64,000 nucleotides of DNA from Prochlorococcus marinus XMU1410 (GCF_017696085.1 NZ_JAAORH010000003.1:248001-312000), one strand, 5' to 3'. Shown: positions 1-7,881, counted from the stretch's first letter. Made by a program: numbers and translations. Notes: a model not told the origin generated them from the letters alone.

Positions 1-644
1 TACTTCCAACATTTTGCATATTTATTTTTTGCCTAATTTTTAAAGGTGATCAAAATCAAGCAATTTCAATTCACCAATCTTGGTTAAATAAATCATTTTT
101 ATTCCCTTTTGAAACCTTTAATTATGAAATTCCTTTGGGGGCTATTGATGCAATGAGTTGGGATTTTATAAAAGTGTTAAAAATCCTTTTAGAAGCTTTA
201 ACTGATTTTAAAGGTATTTTATGGGTTCCTTTAGCTTGGATAACAACTACTATTCTTTTAGCTAGTTTTTTCTTAGGAGATAATTCAGGAAAAGATATAA
301 AAATAAAGAGTTTTATTATGTATTTTCAATTCTTTCCTTTTGCTATCTTGTGCTTTTCTGGTTGGGATTATGGAAGATGGATATTTATTTGGGTGTTAAG
401 TTCAATATTAATATATTGCACTTTTGGTGAAGAATTAAAATCATATAAACCTATCCAACAAAATTTAAGCAGATATGATTTTATTGAAGAATATTTTTTG
501 AAAATCGAAATTCATAAAAGACCAAAAATTTTACTTGCGATTTTTGCATATCCCCATTGTTGTTGGAGCCTTTTTTACCTTCCTAGTTTGTTAATCGTTC
601 CTGGTTATTCAGTATTAAAATTTTTCAAATCTATTTTTAAATAA
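1..644 (+). CDS. membrane protein, 5' end outside window
   Basis: The reading frame is open from base 3 to the TAA at 642-644, so the gene begins upstream of the window; an internal TTG at 135 is not needed as a start. The visible part is hydrophobic with several probable transmembrane segments (around bases 205-280, 310-430 and 535-640) and short charged loops. I do not recognise a family. The gene stops 5 bp before the permease gene at 650, on the same strand, so the two are probably co-transcribed. Confidence 0.75.
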   Translation, partial: LPTFCIFIFCLIFKGDQNQAISIHQSWLNKSFLFPFETFNYEIPLGAIDAMSWDFIKVLKILLEALTDFKGILWVPLAWITTTILLASFFLGDNSGKDIKIKSFIMYFQFFPFAILCFSGWDYGRWIFIWVLSSILIYCTFGEELKSYKPIQQNLSRYDFIEEYFLKIEIHKRPKILLAIFAYPHCCWSLFYLPSLLIVPGYSVLKFFKSIFK

Positions 645-649
645 ATTTT

Positions 650-1831
650 ATGTTTGGTTATATTTTTAAAAATTTTAATTCTGTAAAAAGAGTTATTCCT
701 CTTATAGATAAGTGGTTAATAGCTCAATTAGTACCCCCTTTAATCTTCTCTATTTCAGCTTTCACAGTAGTTTCCTTATCTGTTGGAGTCATGTTTGATT
801 TGATAAGAAAAATTGTTGAATTTGGATTGCCATTTGGATTAGCTTTAAAGATTTTATTTTTAAAATTACCAGGATTTTTGGTTCTATCGTTCCCTATGTC
901 AGTTTTGTTATCGACTCTTCTAACTTATGGTAAATTGTCATCCAATTCTGAGCTATTAGCTTTACGGAGTATAGGAATTAAAACATCACGATTTATTGTT
1001 CCTGCATTAATTGTTTCAATATTTATGACTGGTATAACTTTCTTTTTTAATAATAGTCTAGTTCCTTATTCCAATAAGCTTGCCGAAATTTCAATGCGAG
1101 ATGGTTTAGGAAAATCAACAATAATTGAAAGTGGTAATGATATTTTTTTCCCTGGTTATGGCTCACTTATTGATCCTAAAACAAATAAGCCAAGCGAGAG
1201 AAATACTTACTTAACACAAATTTTCTTCTCAAGAGTTGTTGAAAATAAAATTATGAAGAATGTAACTTTATTAGATTTTTCCAGAATTGGCAATAAGCAA
1301 GTTCTCTCTGCAAAAAGTGCCTCTTTTGATAAAGAAAATTTAAGATGGATTTTTAAAAATGGTAAGATTATCTATTTTTCCTCTGATGCCCAAACAAGTA
1401 TAGTAAATTTCGATACCTATTTTTATCCATTAGGAGACGGACCTCTTAAGGTTTCAGAAATTCAAAAAGATGCAAATGATATGACTGTTTCAGAGGCAAT
1501 AGCTGCTAAAAATATATATGAGAGTGCGGGTAATATTAAAGAAGCCAGAAAAATGAAAGTTAGAATCCAAGAAAAATTTACTTTGCCCTTCGCCTGCTTA
1601 GTATTTGGATTGATAGGAAGCAGTTTAGGATCCAAATCTAATTTAAGATCTTCGAGAAGCCAAGGATTTGGATTGAGTGTAATTCTTATTTTAATTTATT
1701 ATGTAATATCGTTTTTATTCAGTTCGCTTGGGGTAAAAGGTGTGTTATCTCCAATTATCGCTGCTTGGCTACCAGTAATGATATCTCTGGGAGCTGGAAT
1801 TTATTTATTAAGAAAATCAAGCTCTTTTTGA
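650..1831 (+). CDS. LptF/LptG (YjgP/YjgQ) family permease
   Basis: A 393-aa membrane protein with the family layout: a short N-terminal cytoplasmic part, three transmembrane helices (about residues 25-135), a large soluble middle domain (about 140-300) and three C-terminal helices (about 305-390). In other bacteria LptF/LptG are the membrane subunits of the ABC machine that extracts lipopolysaccharide from the inner membrane; cyanobacteria often have one such gene. N-terminal sequence such as IDKWLIAQLVPP and the segment GKLSSNSELLALRSIGI are typical. No ATPase gene is adjacent. The start could also lie at a later codon near residue 17. Confidence 0.85.
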   Translation: MFGYIFKNFNSVKRVIPLIDKWLIAQLVPPLIFSISAFTVVSLSVGVMFDLIRKIVEFGLPFGLALKILFLKLPGFLVLSFPMSVLLSTLLTYGKLSSNSELLALRSIGIKTSRFIVPALIVSIFMTGITFFFNNSLVPYSNKLAEISMRDGLGKSTIIESGNDIFFPGYGSLIDPKTNKPSERNTYLTQIFFSRVVENKIMKNVTLLDFSRIGNKQVLSAKSASFDKENLRWIFKNGKIIYFSSDAQTSIVNFDTYFYPLGDGPLKVSEIQKDANDMTVSEAIAAKNIYESAGNIKEARKMKVRIQEKFTLPFACLVFGLIGSSLGSKSNLRSSRSQGFGLSVILILIYYVISFLFSSLGVKGVLSPIIAAWLPVMISLGAGIYLLRKSSSF

Positions 1832-1907
1832 TCATTATTTTGAGAAAATCCTATAACTATTTAATTAAAAAAAATTATTGTGATAGATATTTAACTTAAA
1901 ACATTTT

Positions 1908-2465
1908 TTAATGCACATCTATTCTTTTATAACCATACCAATCTGGTGAATTTGTTTCTTCATCACAATTATTCCCTATTGTTAACTCTATTTCCCAGTT
2001 ATCTATATTTGTGATAACTTCACAATCATCTACTTCACTAATTATTCTTAATGATAAAAGATTATCTTTATGGATTTTTCTATAACCTAATAACCATTTA
2101 GATTTTGCTAATTTCTTTGCCTCTAAAGAATCTTCTGCAACAACAAGACCAAATTCATGTCTCTCTTGCATAGAGCCACTTTCGTAACCTCCAAGATTTA
2201 CAAACCATAATTGTTTTTTATTTTTATTCAAATTATATTTATTGTTTTTTTTCTTTTCAGAATATATTAAATTTATCTTATATCCATCAATCGATCTAAT
2301 TTTTTTATAGCTATCAATATGCAAACCTTTTGGAGAACCAAACCAATTCTTTCTTAACGCATCAAATGTATCCTCAATTTCAGATCCAACAACCCATCTA
2401 ACATCATGTAATTCAATATTAGCTTTATTTGCTCTACCTCCAAGGACAACCAAATAAAGAAACAT
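1908..2465 (-). CDS. DUF1543 family protein
   Basis: About 185 aa starting MFLYLVVLGG; an upstream ATG at 2483 adds six residues and is less likely. The N-terminal half has the features I associate with DUF1543: LGGRANKANIELHDVRWVV, then a segment with WFGSPKGLHIDSY, and a later repeat-like half with FVNLGGYESGSMQERHEFGLVVA. The two halves each contain LGG followed by an E-H-D/E-F/V segment, suggesting an internal duplication. Function is unknown; predicted soluble. It stands alone between the permease and a small membrane protein. Confidence 0.75.
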   Translation of the reverse strand: MFLYLVVLGGRANKANIELHDVRWVVGSEIEDTFDALRKNWFGSPKGLHIDSYKKIRSIDGYKINLIYSEKKKNNKYNLNKNKKQLWFVNLGGYESGSMQERHEFGLVVAEDSLEAKKLAKSKWLLGYRKIHKDNLLSLRIISEVDDCEVITNIDNWEIELTIGNNCDEETNSPDWYGYKRIDVH

Positions 2466-2571
2466 ATTTTCTAATTTTTTCACAAATAAGAAATAAACTT
2501 TATTACTTAGACATTAATTTATATTATCAAAATTAACCTTGCAGATAATTTTCAATAATTTAAAGATTAAC

Positions 2572-2715
2572 TTAATTGAACCAACCTTTTTTCTTTGCTT
2601 TAATTTTCGGTGCAGTCTGAATCTTAGGCTCTTCGTCTACTCTACCTTTAATAATCATTAAGGGAACTATTGCCCATAAAGCTAAAAATAATATCCAGAA
2701 TAGATAAATGTTCAT
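2572..2715 (-). CDS. small single-pass membrane protein
   Basis: A 47-aa protein starting MNIYLFWILFLALWAI; the frame can be extended 13 codons upstream to 2754, but the shorter start gives a clean one-helix protein. One transmembrane segment (residues 3-22) is followed by a charged tail with AKKKGW near the end. Function unknown. It is on the same strand as the DUF1543 gene but about 110 bp before it. Confidence 0.55.
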   Translation of the reverse strand: MNIYLFWILFLALWAIVPLMIIKGRVDEEPKIQTAPKIKAKKKGWFN

Positions 2716-2754
2716 ACTATTAAAAATCAATAAAATCATAATAAAATTAATCAA

Positions 2755-3059
2755 ATATGATTCGTGAGTTTCTTTTTAAAGTTCTAATTTAGATGTATAA
2801 TCAAATATTTTTTTTTAAGGAAAGCTAAATAAAATAACTAACAAATTTTACATTAATAATAATGATACCTTTAGGGTTAAAAATAATGTAAATGAGAAAA
2901 TTTCATTAATTAATACAAAATATTTGCACTCAACAAAACCACTGCTTTGCTTCCGGATATACGAAGTGTACGTTCATAATGAAACGATAAAATTTTTTCG
3001 TGAATCTTTTTAAATCAAACTTTTGAGTATTTAAAATAAAATTAATAATTAATAGATTA
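2755..3059. other. gene-free AT-rich stretch
   Basis: I see no convincing coding region here. A GC-richer patch at about 2940-2985 (ccactgctttgcttccggat and following bases) stands out from the AT-rich surroundings but has no clear ORF or hairpin. Confidence 0.4.
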
Positions 3060-3215
3060 ATGAAAAAATGTGATTTATGTCATAAGCCAGAAAAAATTCA
3101 TTACAGAATAAAATCAATAATTCATGAAGATTGGATTTTTTGTTGTAAAAAATGCTGGAATATAATTTCTAAACATAATAATTATTCCTACGGTGGCACA
3201 AGAAAGTCAAAATAA
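3060..3215 (+). CDS. 51-aa zinc-ribbon-like small protein
   Basis: ATG at 3060 to TAA at 3213-3215. The peptide begins MKKCDLCHKPEKIHYRIKS and has two cysteine pairs, CxxC at residues 4-7 and CCKKC at 28-32, which is the spacing expected for a small zinc ribbon. The C-terminus is YSYGGTRKSK. The cysteine pattern and even codon composition make it a likely real gene despite its size. The role is unknown; such ribbons often bind nucleic acid or act as adaptors. Confidence 0.7.
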   Translation: MKKCDLCHKPEKIHYRIKSIIHEDWIFCCKKCWNIISKHNNYSYGGTRKSK

Positions 3216-3548
3216 TAAATTTACCTGCGAACTAATATGCAAAAACAATCAAATAATTATAGGATAAGAAATCCATAAAATTACTTCAAAAAAACTTGAT
3301 AACCAATGTTGATTTATAAATATAACTTAGGAAATTTACCAACAAAAATAACTTTCTTTTTTTTTCTTTGATTTATCTTTTTAATGAACTTTTTTAATTG
3401 AGTCTTATCTTATTTTGCTAACCCAAACTTTGTAGTTTATAACTAATGATTTAATAATGATTTAAAAAAACTAAACTAATGTAAAAATTAAAAAATGAAT
3501 CAACCTTAATAAATAAATTGATTTTGTTAGAAAAAAGATTTTAATTTT
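3216..3548. other. gene-free stretch
   Basis: No ORF, hairpin or repeat is supported. It is strongly AT-rich and separates the zinc-ribbon gene from a convergent hypothetical gene. Confidence 0.4.
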
Positions 3549-4025
3549 CTAAAAAAAATCATTAATTTCTTTTTTTATAGATTTATATTCTAAATTAATT
3601 CCTTTAATAAATTCATCTACTTCTTTTTTAGTATTCTTATATTCATTTATTTTTTGTTTGGTTTTCTCATAGAAAAATGATTCAAATTTTCCTGGACTTA
3701 CCTCCTCTATCCAATATCCTGCTAAACAATAAATTTTGTTTGGAACAAAAGTAATAATAAATAATTTTTTGGAATTTTTATATTGATCAATTATCTTATT
3801 AGCGAAGGTGCCTTTAGTTTTTTTAGTCCCAAATAGAGCAATATCTTTTGCTAAAGGCCTAAAATTCTTTGATAGATTCTTATTTTTTTCTAGTGTATTT
3901 CTAGAAATTATTTTTTCTAAAGAATAACAATAATCTAAAAGATTAGTATTTTCTTTTTTTGAAGGATATATAGTTATGAGGGAACTTAAAAGTAAAAATG
4001 AAGTTAAAAGAAATTTTTTAAACAT
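3549..4025 (-). CDS. secreted or lipid-free periplasmic hypothetical protein
   Basis: 158 aa. Residues 1-20 (MFKKFLLTSFLLLSSLITIY) form a hydrophobic signal peptide or anchor without a lipobox cysteine. The rest is lysine-rich and soluble, with a central segment KKLFIITFVPNKIYCLAGYW and a predicted helical, possibly coiled C-terminus (KQKINEYKNTKKEVDEFIKG). No family recognised. Probably exported. Confidence 0.6.
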   Translation of the reverse strand: MFKKFLLTSFLLLSSLITIYPSKKENTNLLDYCYSLEKIISRNTLEKNKNLSKNFRPLAKDIALFGTKKTKGTFANKIIDQYKNSKKLFIITFVPNKIYCLAGYWIEEVSPGKFESFFYEKTKQKINEYKNTKKEVDEFIKGINLEYKSIKKEINDFF

Positions 4026-4220
4026 TTATTTTAATCAAATTTATTTTTTCATAAATATAAAAAGAAAATTCATAAATTACTATTAATTACCTTAAAAAGA
4101 TTCACATTCATTAAAAAGATTTCTATTAATTTAGCTAAACCTCTTTGAAAAACTTTAAAAGTATTTCGGACTAATTAAGTATTTATCAAACGCATAAAAT
4201 TTTTTTCTTATAATAAAATT

Positions 4221-4601
4221 ATGAAAATTCATTTTTTAAAAAATAAAAGTATCAAATCTTTTTTAGATTTTTTTTCAAGAGTATCAATTTCAGCAATATT
4301 TATCTCAGCCATACCAGGCAAAATAAATGATTTTGAAAGAACAGTTGAATATATTTCTTCAAAAGGTATTCCTGAACCAATTTCATCTATTCTTCTAGTG
4401 GGAGCAATTATATGTCTTATCTTGGGTTCTGGATTTTTTATATTTGGAGAAAATCAAAAAATCGGTTCAGTCTTTTTATTACTATTTATTATTCCAACAA
4501 CAATAATTTTTCATCTATTCCCTTTTCATCAAAGAGCAGTATTTATGAATCTCGCATTGATAGGTGGATTAATTATTACTGCAATAAGGGAACCAAAATA
4601 A
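4221..4601 (+). CDS. DoxX family membrane protein
   Basis: 126 aa with four predicted membrane helices. The N-terminal segment FSRVSISAIFISAIPGKINDF and the central GAIICLILGSGFFIFGENQKIGS match the DoxX layout (first helix, proline/glycine-rich turn, then a second helix ending in a charged turn), with a histidine-containing loop HLFPFHQ. DoxX-like proteins are small redox-associated membrane proteins whose exact role varies. It stands alone. Confidence 0.75.
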   Translation: MKIHFLKNKSIKSFLDFFSRVSISAIFISAIPGKINDFERTVEYISSKGIPEPISSILLVGAIICLILGSGFFIFGENQKIGSVFLLLFIIPTTIIFHLFPFHQRAVFMNLALIGGLIITAIREPK

Positions 4602-4632
4602 ATTACTTGATAAAAGAAACCTAAATATTTTT

Positions 4633-4827
4633 TTAATTTTTCTCTCTTAATTCTGGGAAGCAATTTGCAATATGAATTAATTCATAAACCTCTTTGCTAT
4701 CGTATTTTTTATTCGGAATTCCACTTCCCACCTCTATGCCTCTCTCTTTCATCTTCTTTAATATCAGTTCTTGTCTTTGCATACTTGACATAGACTTAAA
4801 TCTTTTAGTTCGTTCTTCTTTATTCAC
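4633..4827 (-). CDS. small conserved-looking basic protein
   Basis: 64 aa starting MNKEERTKRFKSMSSMQRQE. It is highly charged and probably helical, with a C-terminal YELIHIANCFPEL. No family recognised. Coding is supported by its amino acid composition and lack of an alternative ORF. Confidence 0.5.
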   Translation of the reverse strand: MNKEERTKRFKSMSSMQRQELILKKMKERGIEVGSGIPNKKYDSKEVYELIHIANCFPELREKN

Positions 4828-5082
4828 TAGATTTTAATTTAATTAAACTTTATTGTTAAGGTTATATCAATTAGCGATTCATTAAATAAGTAAGAAAGCC
4901 AGTAAATGTAAGTAATTTAAATCCAATAAAGAAAGGCAAATATTTTTTGACCTTTTTGCCAACGGGCAATAATTTGTTTAATGAATTGATCATGATTTAT
5001 ATAAAAAATATATTTCTTTAGAACATGCTAACGAATTTTTTTTAGAATTATCCTATTTCGGTTTGTAAATTTTAAACGGTAG

Positions 5083-5115
5083 TTCTAAACTTAAAGGGTT
5101 ACGTCCCTTCTTTTT
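5083..5115 (+). promoter_or_regulatory. promoter-hairpin cassette, copy T1
   Basis: TAAACT (5086-5091) resembles a -10 box and is followed by AAGGG/CCCTT (5094-5098 with 5105-5109), a T-run and the ATG at 5116. It matches the core of seven other copies in the window (13513, 14935 and 21111 among them) but lacks the upstream TTGACAGTCGATC part. Confidence 0.5.
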
Positions 5116-5502
5116 ATGAATGATAAAGAAACAATAATTTCATTATTAAATGAGTTTGCTAATCCAAAAAAAATGGCCTCATTTTTTGTTAACAACGCGA
5201 CTTCAGATTTTTTATTCATAAGACCGAGTGGTAATCCTATAGATGCAAAAAATTTCCAACAAATGATTACTGATGAAATTGTTCAAGAAAAGGCGGAAAT
5301 AACTAAAATTCACCGATTCGAATTTTTAAGCGAGACTATAGTAATGTGCATTTTTACACTAGGTTCAAAATTTACTTATAAAGGGACACCTAATAATGAC
5401 TTACCAACAGTTACGTCAATTTTTAAAAAAGTAAATAATGTTTGGAAAATTCACTGGATGCAAAGATCTACAGGAAATTCGGATTTATCTTTATGGGATT
5501 AG
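5116..5502 (+). CDS. NTF2/SnoaL-like fold protein
   Basis: 128 aa. It has the pattern of a nuclear transport factor 2-like domain: an N-terminal helix (ETIISLLNEFANPKKMASFF), a middle segment with phosphate-pocket-type residues and strands, and the C-terminal VNNVWKIHWMQRSTG, typical of DUF4440/SnoaL proteins. No catalytic role can be assigned. Its ATG directly follows the T-run of a hairpin cassette. The gene end overlaps the start of a 29-aa membrane peptide. Confidence 0.65.
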   Translation: MNDKETIISLLNEFANPKKMASFFVNNATSDFLFIRPSGNPIDAKNFQQMITDEIVQEKAEITKIHRFEFLSETIVMCIFTLGSKFTYKGTPNNDLPTVTSIFKKVNNVWKIHWMQRSTGNSDLSLWD

Positions 5503-5582
5503 CAAAGTTATTAGCTCTTTTAATGGTGCTAATACTTGTAGGTAGTTCTTTTATTGGTTTAATTTTGTATTTTATAAAATAA
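5493..5582 (+). CDS. 29-aa membrane microprotein
   Basis: ATG at 5493 lies inside the end of the NTF2-like gene (10-bp overlap, different frame), which suggests translational coupling. The peptide MGLAKLLALLMVLILVGSSF and following residues is a single hydrophobic helix ending in YFIK. Function unknown. Confidence 0.5.
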   Translation: MGLAKLLALLMVLILVGSSFIGLILYFIK

Positions 5583-5662
5583 ATAAATCAAATAAAGAAT
5601 ACCCAGTAACTATTTCTTTTTTTAGAAAACAATTGTTTCTTTTATGCTAAGTAATTTGATTT

Positions 5663-5737
5663 TCAGGTAAAAATAAAAACTTTAGAGAGACTAACGCCTA
5701 TATCTAAAGCCAATAAAGCAAATAGTAACTTACTCAT
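5663..5737 (-). CDS. 24-aa hydrophobic microprotein
   Basis: MSKLLFALLALDIGVSLSKV and four further residues, one hydrophobic helix. Its ATG overlaps the TGA of the 18-codon ORF upstream (ATGA arrangement). Coding is plausible but unproven. Confidence 0.3.
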   Translation of the reverse strand: MSKLLFALLALDIGVSLSKVFIFT

Positions 5738-5790
5738 TTTTTAGAACTCTCAACTATTTTTTTGTAAAGTTCCTCAGAAATAGGTTGCAT
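5734..5790 (-). CDS. 18-aa peptide ORF
   Basis: MQPISEELYKKIVESSKK, charged and helical, overlapping the next ORF by 4 bp. Very short; supported mainly by the coupled arrangement. Confidence 0.3.
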   Translation of the reverse strand: MQPISEELYKKIVESSKK

Positions 5791-5939
5791 AACCTTTTAA
5801 AAATCTAATTAGAAATTAATTGTTTTAAAATTAATCTCTCGTTACTAAATATACGAATATATGAATTTTTAAATAGGCAAAAAATATATTCACTATAAGT
5901 TCTTCTTATAAAGTATTAATAAATACTTAATCTAAAAAG

Positions 5940-6182
5940 GTCAATAAATGTTCAAACTTTTTTAAAAAAGAAATTTGAAATCTTATTTCAAGTAAATAGA
6001 TCCTCTATAAGTAAGCTTTATAATCTTTTCTTCGTGTTTTCTACAATATACGAATGACTTTCCATTGAAATACATGTTTACCATGATGCAGCTCCTGAAC
6101 CTGCTCAAGTCCCCGTCCTATGGCTTGAGTCGTACTGCGGTCTATCAGATGGTAGATCGGACGATTTTGTAGTATTCACTAC
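5940..6182 (-). ncRNA. duplicated structured RNA with a 33-codon ORF, copy 1
   Basis: This RNA locus is repeated at 26040-26265. A consensus promoter precedes both. The leader (about 6085-6182) can form TGTAGT/ACTACA and CTCAAG/CTTGAG stems; in the second copy the outer pair of the latter changes from C-G to A-T on both sides, a compensatory change. The transcript then carries the 33-aa ORF and ends near a long AT palindrome (5950-5978). From memory, the cyanobacterial RNA Yfr6 is of similar size with a 33-codon ORF, so this may be a Yfr6 member; not verified. Confidence 0.65.
5983..6084 (-). CDS. 33-aa peptide of the duplicated RNA, copy 1
   Basis: The peptide begins MVNMYFNGKSFVYCRKHEEK and ends TYRGSIYLK. 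AGGAG lies 7 nt before the ATG. The second copy encodes the same length with changes concentrated in residues 15-21 and 30-33, and codon changes that keep the reading frame, so translation is well supported. No membrane helix; basic. Function unknown. Confidence 0.7.
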   Translation of the reverse strand: MVNMYFNGKSFVYCRKHEEKIIKLTYRGSIYLK

Positions 6183-6188
6183 AATCTA

Positions 6189-6217
6189 TTTATAAAGTAT
6201 TTATACTTAGATGTCAA
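6189..6217 (-). promoter_or_regulatory. sigma70-type promoter of RNA copy 1
   Basis: On the minus strand TTGACA (6217-6212), a 17-nt spacer and TATAAA (6194-6189). The same boxes with the same spacing occur at copy 2. Confidence 0.65.
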
Positions 6218-6220
6218 CAA

Positions 6221-6367
6221 TTAATAGAAACTAAACTTAAATTTAAAAGTAGATTCGGCTCTCATAAACTCTCGAACAAGAATATAGAACATATAACTAC
6301 GAGTAATTCCCATAAAAACTGAAACAAATGCTAGAACTACACAAATAGGGCAATGTGGTAATCCCAT
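6221..6367 (-). CDS. 48-aa membrane microprotein with CPxC
   Basis: Starts MGLPHCPICVVLAFVSVFMG. One membrane helix follows a CPxC motif at residues 6-9, reminiscent of a redox or metal site. Its ATG overlaps the stop of the upstream 38-aa ORF (TAATG), so the two are probably translated together. No family recognised. Confidence 0.45.
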   Translation of the reverse strand: MGLPHCPICVVLAFVSVFMGITRSYMFYILVREFMRAESTFKFKFSFY

Positions 6368-6483
6368 TATTTATTTTCCAATATAAATTTCAATTCAGTC
6401 TCTGCATTAAGAATATCGATTCTTCTCTTGAGCAGTTTAAAAAATTTAATTATTTTTTTCAAAATTAAACCTTCTTGAAGCAT
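6367..6483 (-). CDS. 38-aa basic peptide
   Basis: Starts MLQEGLILKKIIKFFKLLKR; an amphipathic, lysine-rich helix. Coupled by a one-base overlap to the downstream membrane microprotein. Coding is plausible, function unknown. Confidence 0.4.
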   Translation of the reverse strand: MLQEGLILKKIIKFFKLLKRRIDILNAETELKFILENK

Positions 6484-6657
6484 CAATAATAATATTATTT
6501 TAGAGTGAATATATCAATGAGCAAAAATACTGAAGCAATTGATATAACAAAAGTTTCGTAACAATTTTATACAATAAACAACACCAACATATGCTCAGAT
6601 ACTCTTAATCAATTAGCTTATTCAGAGTCAAATATAAAAATTGGTGATCTAGTTACC

Positions 6658-6686
6658 TTGCAGTGCTATTTTTCTTTTGCTAAAAA
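6658..6686 (+). promoter_or_regulatory. predicted promoter of hairpin small RNA, copy 1
   Basis: TTGCAG (6658-6663), 17-nt spacer, TAAAAA (6681-6686). The same boxes with 17-nt spacing are found in copy 2 (25406-25434), although the spacer sequence has diverged. Confidence 0.5.
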
Positions 6687-6688
6687 CA

Positions 6689-6760
6689 TAGAGCGGACTA
6701 AAGTCCAATACTCCACGAGGATTTAGTCCGCTGCCTAAAGCCTGAGAGTGCAAATTTTTC
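6689..6760 (+). ncRNA. predicted antisense-loop small RNA, copy 1
   Basis: Begins with an 11-bp perfect stem, AGCGGACTAAA (6692-6702) with TTTAGTCCGCT (6722-6732). The loop side holds CTCCACGAGGATTTAGT (6711-6727), which is exactly complementary to 6866-6882, the start region of the downstream 39-aa ORF. In copy 2 one stem base changes A to G, preserving pairing as G-U only if the plus strand is the RNA. The 3' end is uncertain; a T-run at about 6754-6758 is a candidate. Confidence 0.55.
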
Positions 6761-6798
6761 TTGATTAATATGCAAGTATCCTTTATGAGGTAAATATC

Positions 6799-6829
6799 TT
6801 GATTGCGTAATAAATTTATTTTGTATATT
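6799..6829 (+). promoter_or_regulatory. predicted promoter of the 39-aa ORF, copy 1
   Basis: TTGATT (6799-6804), 19-nt spacer, TATATT (6824-6829). Identical boxes and spacing precede copy 2 (25538-25568), separating the small RNA from the ORF transcript. Confidence 0.45.
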
Positions 6830-6876
6830 GCTATTACAAAAATGATGAGTTTATTTAAATAAGTTACTAAATCCTC

Positions 6877-6996
6877 GTGGAGAAAGCTTTAGTAAATTTC
6901 TTTTATTGGTCACTGATAAGATCAGCCGAATCTCATTATGGAGAATCATTTGTATCTGTAGAAGTTCCATCTAATTCAATCAAAAGTTTTTCTTGA
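6877..6996 (+). CDS. 39-aa peptide, putative target of adjacent small RNA, copy 1
   Basis: GTG start at 6877 inside CCTCGTGGAG. The peptide begins MEKALVNFFYWSLIRSAESH and ends with PSNSIKSFS. Copy 2 (25616-25735) is the same length and closely similar, and a third relative lies at 11880. The N-terminal 20 residues could form a hydrophobic or amphipathic helix. The start codon lies in the segment complementary to the small RNA loop. Function is unknown; a small toxin-like peptide is one possibility. Confidence 0.6.
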   Translation: MEKALVNFFYWSLIRSAESHYGESFVSVEVPSNSIKSFS

Positions 6997-7141
6997 TTTT
7001 AGAAAGTTTTTAATACTTAAATTCATAGCTTTCTGAACATTGAATAACTAATTTGAGTTAAGTTGGTTAATTGTCTCTATTGCAATTAAAGATAAGGTTG
7101 TTAATCTTGCACTTAAAGAAGAAACTTAATTTCTTAAACTG

Positions 7142-7351
7142 ATGCAATTTGATCATTTAAATTTCAATGAAGATGATGGCCTCATGTCCATAGAAGATTT
7201 AAGGGCTTTACGTCTTCGAAAAAAGAAAATTGAAAGTGATAAGAAAGCTAGAAAGTATATCCTGGATATAAATCAAAGATATAGAAAAATGAGTACCCGC
7301 AAAAGTAATAACTTTTTAAGGAATATGAATCCTTTTAAAAAGGCCGCATAA
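7142..7351 (+). CDS. small basic hypothetical protein
   Basis: 69 aa, starting MQFDHLNFNEDDGLMSIEDL. The acidic N-terminus is followed by a strongly basic middle (LRLRKKKIESDKKARK) and a basic C-terminus. Probably soluble and possibly nucleic-acid binding, judged only by charge. A strong hairpin terminator lies about 90 bp downstream. Confidence 0.55.
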   Translation: MQFDHLNFNEDDGLMSIEDLRALRLRKKKIESDKKARKYILDINQRYRKMSTRKSNNFLRNMNPFKKAA

Positions 7352-7440
7352 ATTATTAATCTTGATTTTGTTAATTTGTTTAACTTTGCAAATTTCAGAG
7401 TAAGATTTAAATGGTGTTTCTTTGGAAGAGTTTCACCAAG

Positions 7441-7465
7441 AGGGGCCAATTTTTGGCCCCTTCTT
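7441..7465 (+). terminator. Rho-independent-like hairpin
   Basis: AGGGGCCAA (7441-7449) pairs with TTGGCCCCT (7453-7461), followed by TCTTT. The GC-rich 9-bp stem is unusual in this AT-rich sequence. It probably ends the 7142 transcript. The rest of 7352-7665 has no supported gene. Confidence 0.6.
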
Positions 7466-7677
7466 TGCGGAGATATTTTTTAATTGAAACTCGTTATAAA
7501 ATTAAAGTAATACTTTCGTAGAAGGCGAAAGTGAGGTAAATCTTTTGTTTAAAGTTTTTTATTACCACTTAATAAAAACTCTTTATCTTCAACTAAATCC
7601 TCTTATTAAAAAAACAAAAGTTTTAGCTTATGGATCATTTCCCATAATTTATTGAATTTTTTCATTTGCGATTTTTA

Positions 7678-7881
7678 ATGGCTTCACCTACAAGTTGGGA
7701 ATTCTACAAAGAAGTTGAAACTAAAATTCTATGGATCAATATTTGTACCCAAAATTTAGAAGGAGTAAATATTTCGATCAATAAATGGTGGAAGACAAGA
7801 TATCCAGAATACAAAATCAGAATAGTTTCTAAAAAAGAATTTGAGCTAGTAAAAATGCAAGCTGAGAAAAAGGATAAATAA
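7678..7881 (+). CDS. hypothetical protein
   Basis: 67 aa from MASPTSWEFYKEVETKILW; the frame also opens four codons earlier at a TTG (7666). Contains INKWWKTRYPEYKIRI and a lysine-rich C-terminus. No family recognised. Confidence 0.5.
   Translation: MASPTSWEFYKEVETKILWINICTQNLEGVNISINKWWKTRYPEYKIRIVSKKEFELVKMQAEKKDK

Noticed and set aside
2940-2990. 15-codon ORF in a GC-richer patch
   Set aside because: Too short, no SD and no relatives in the window.
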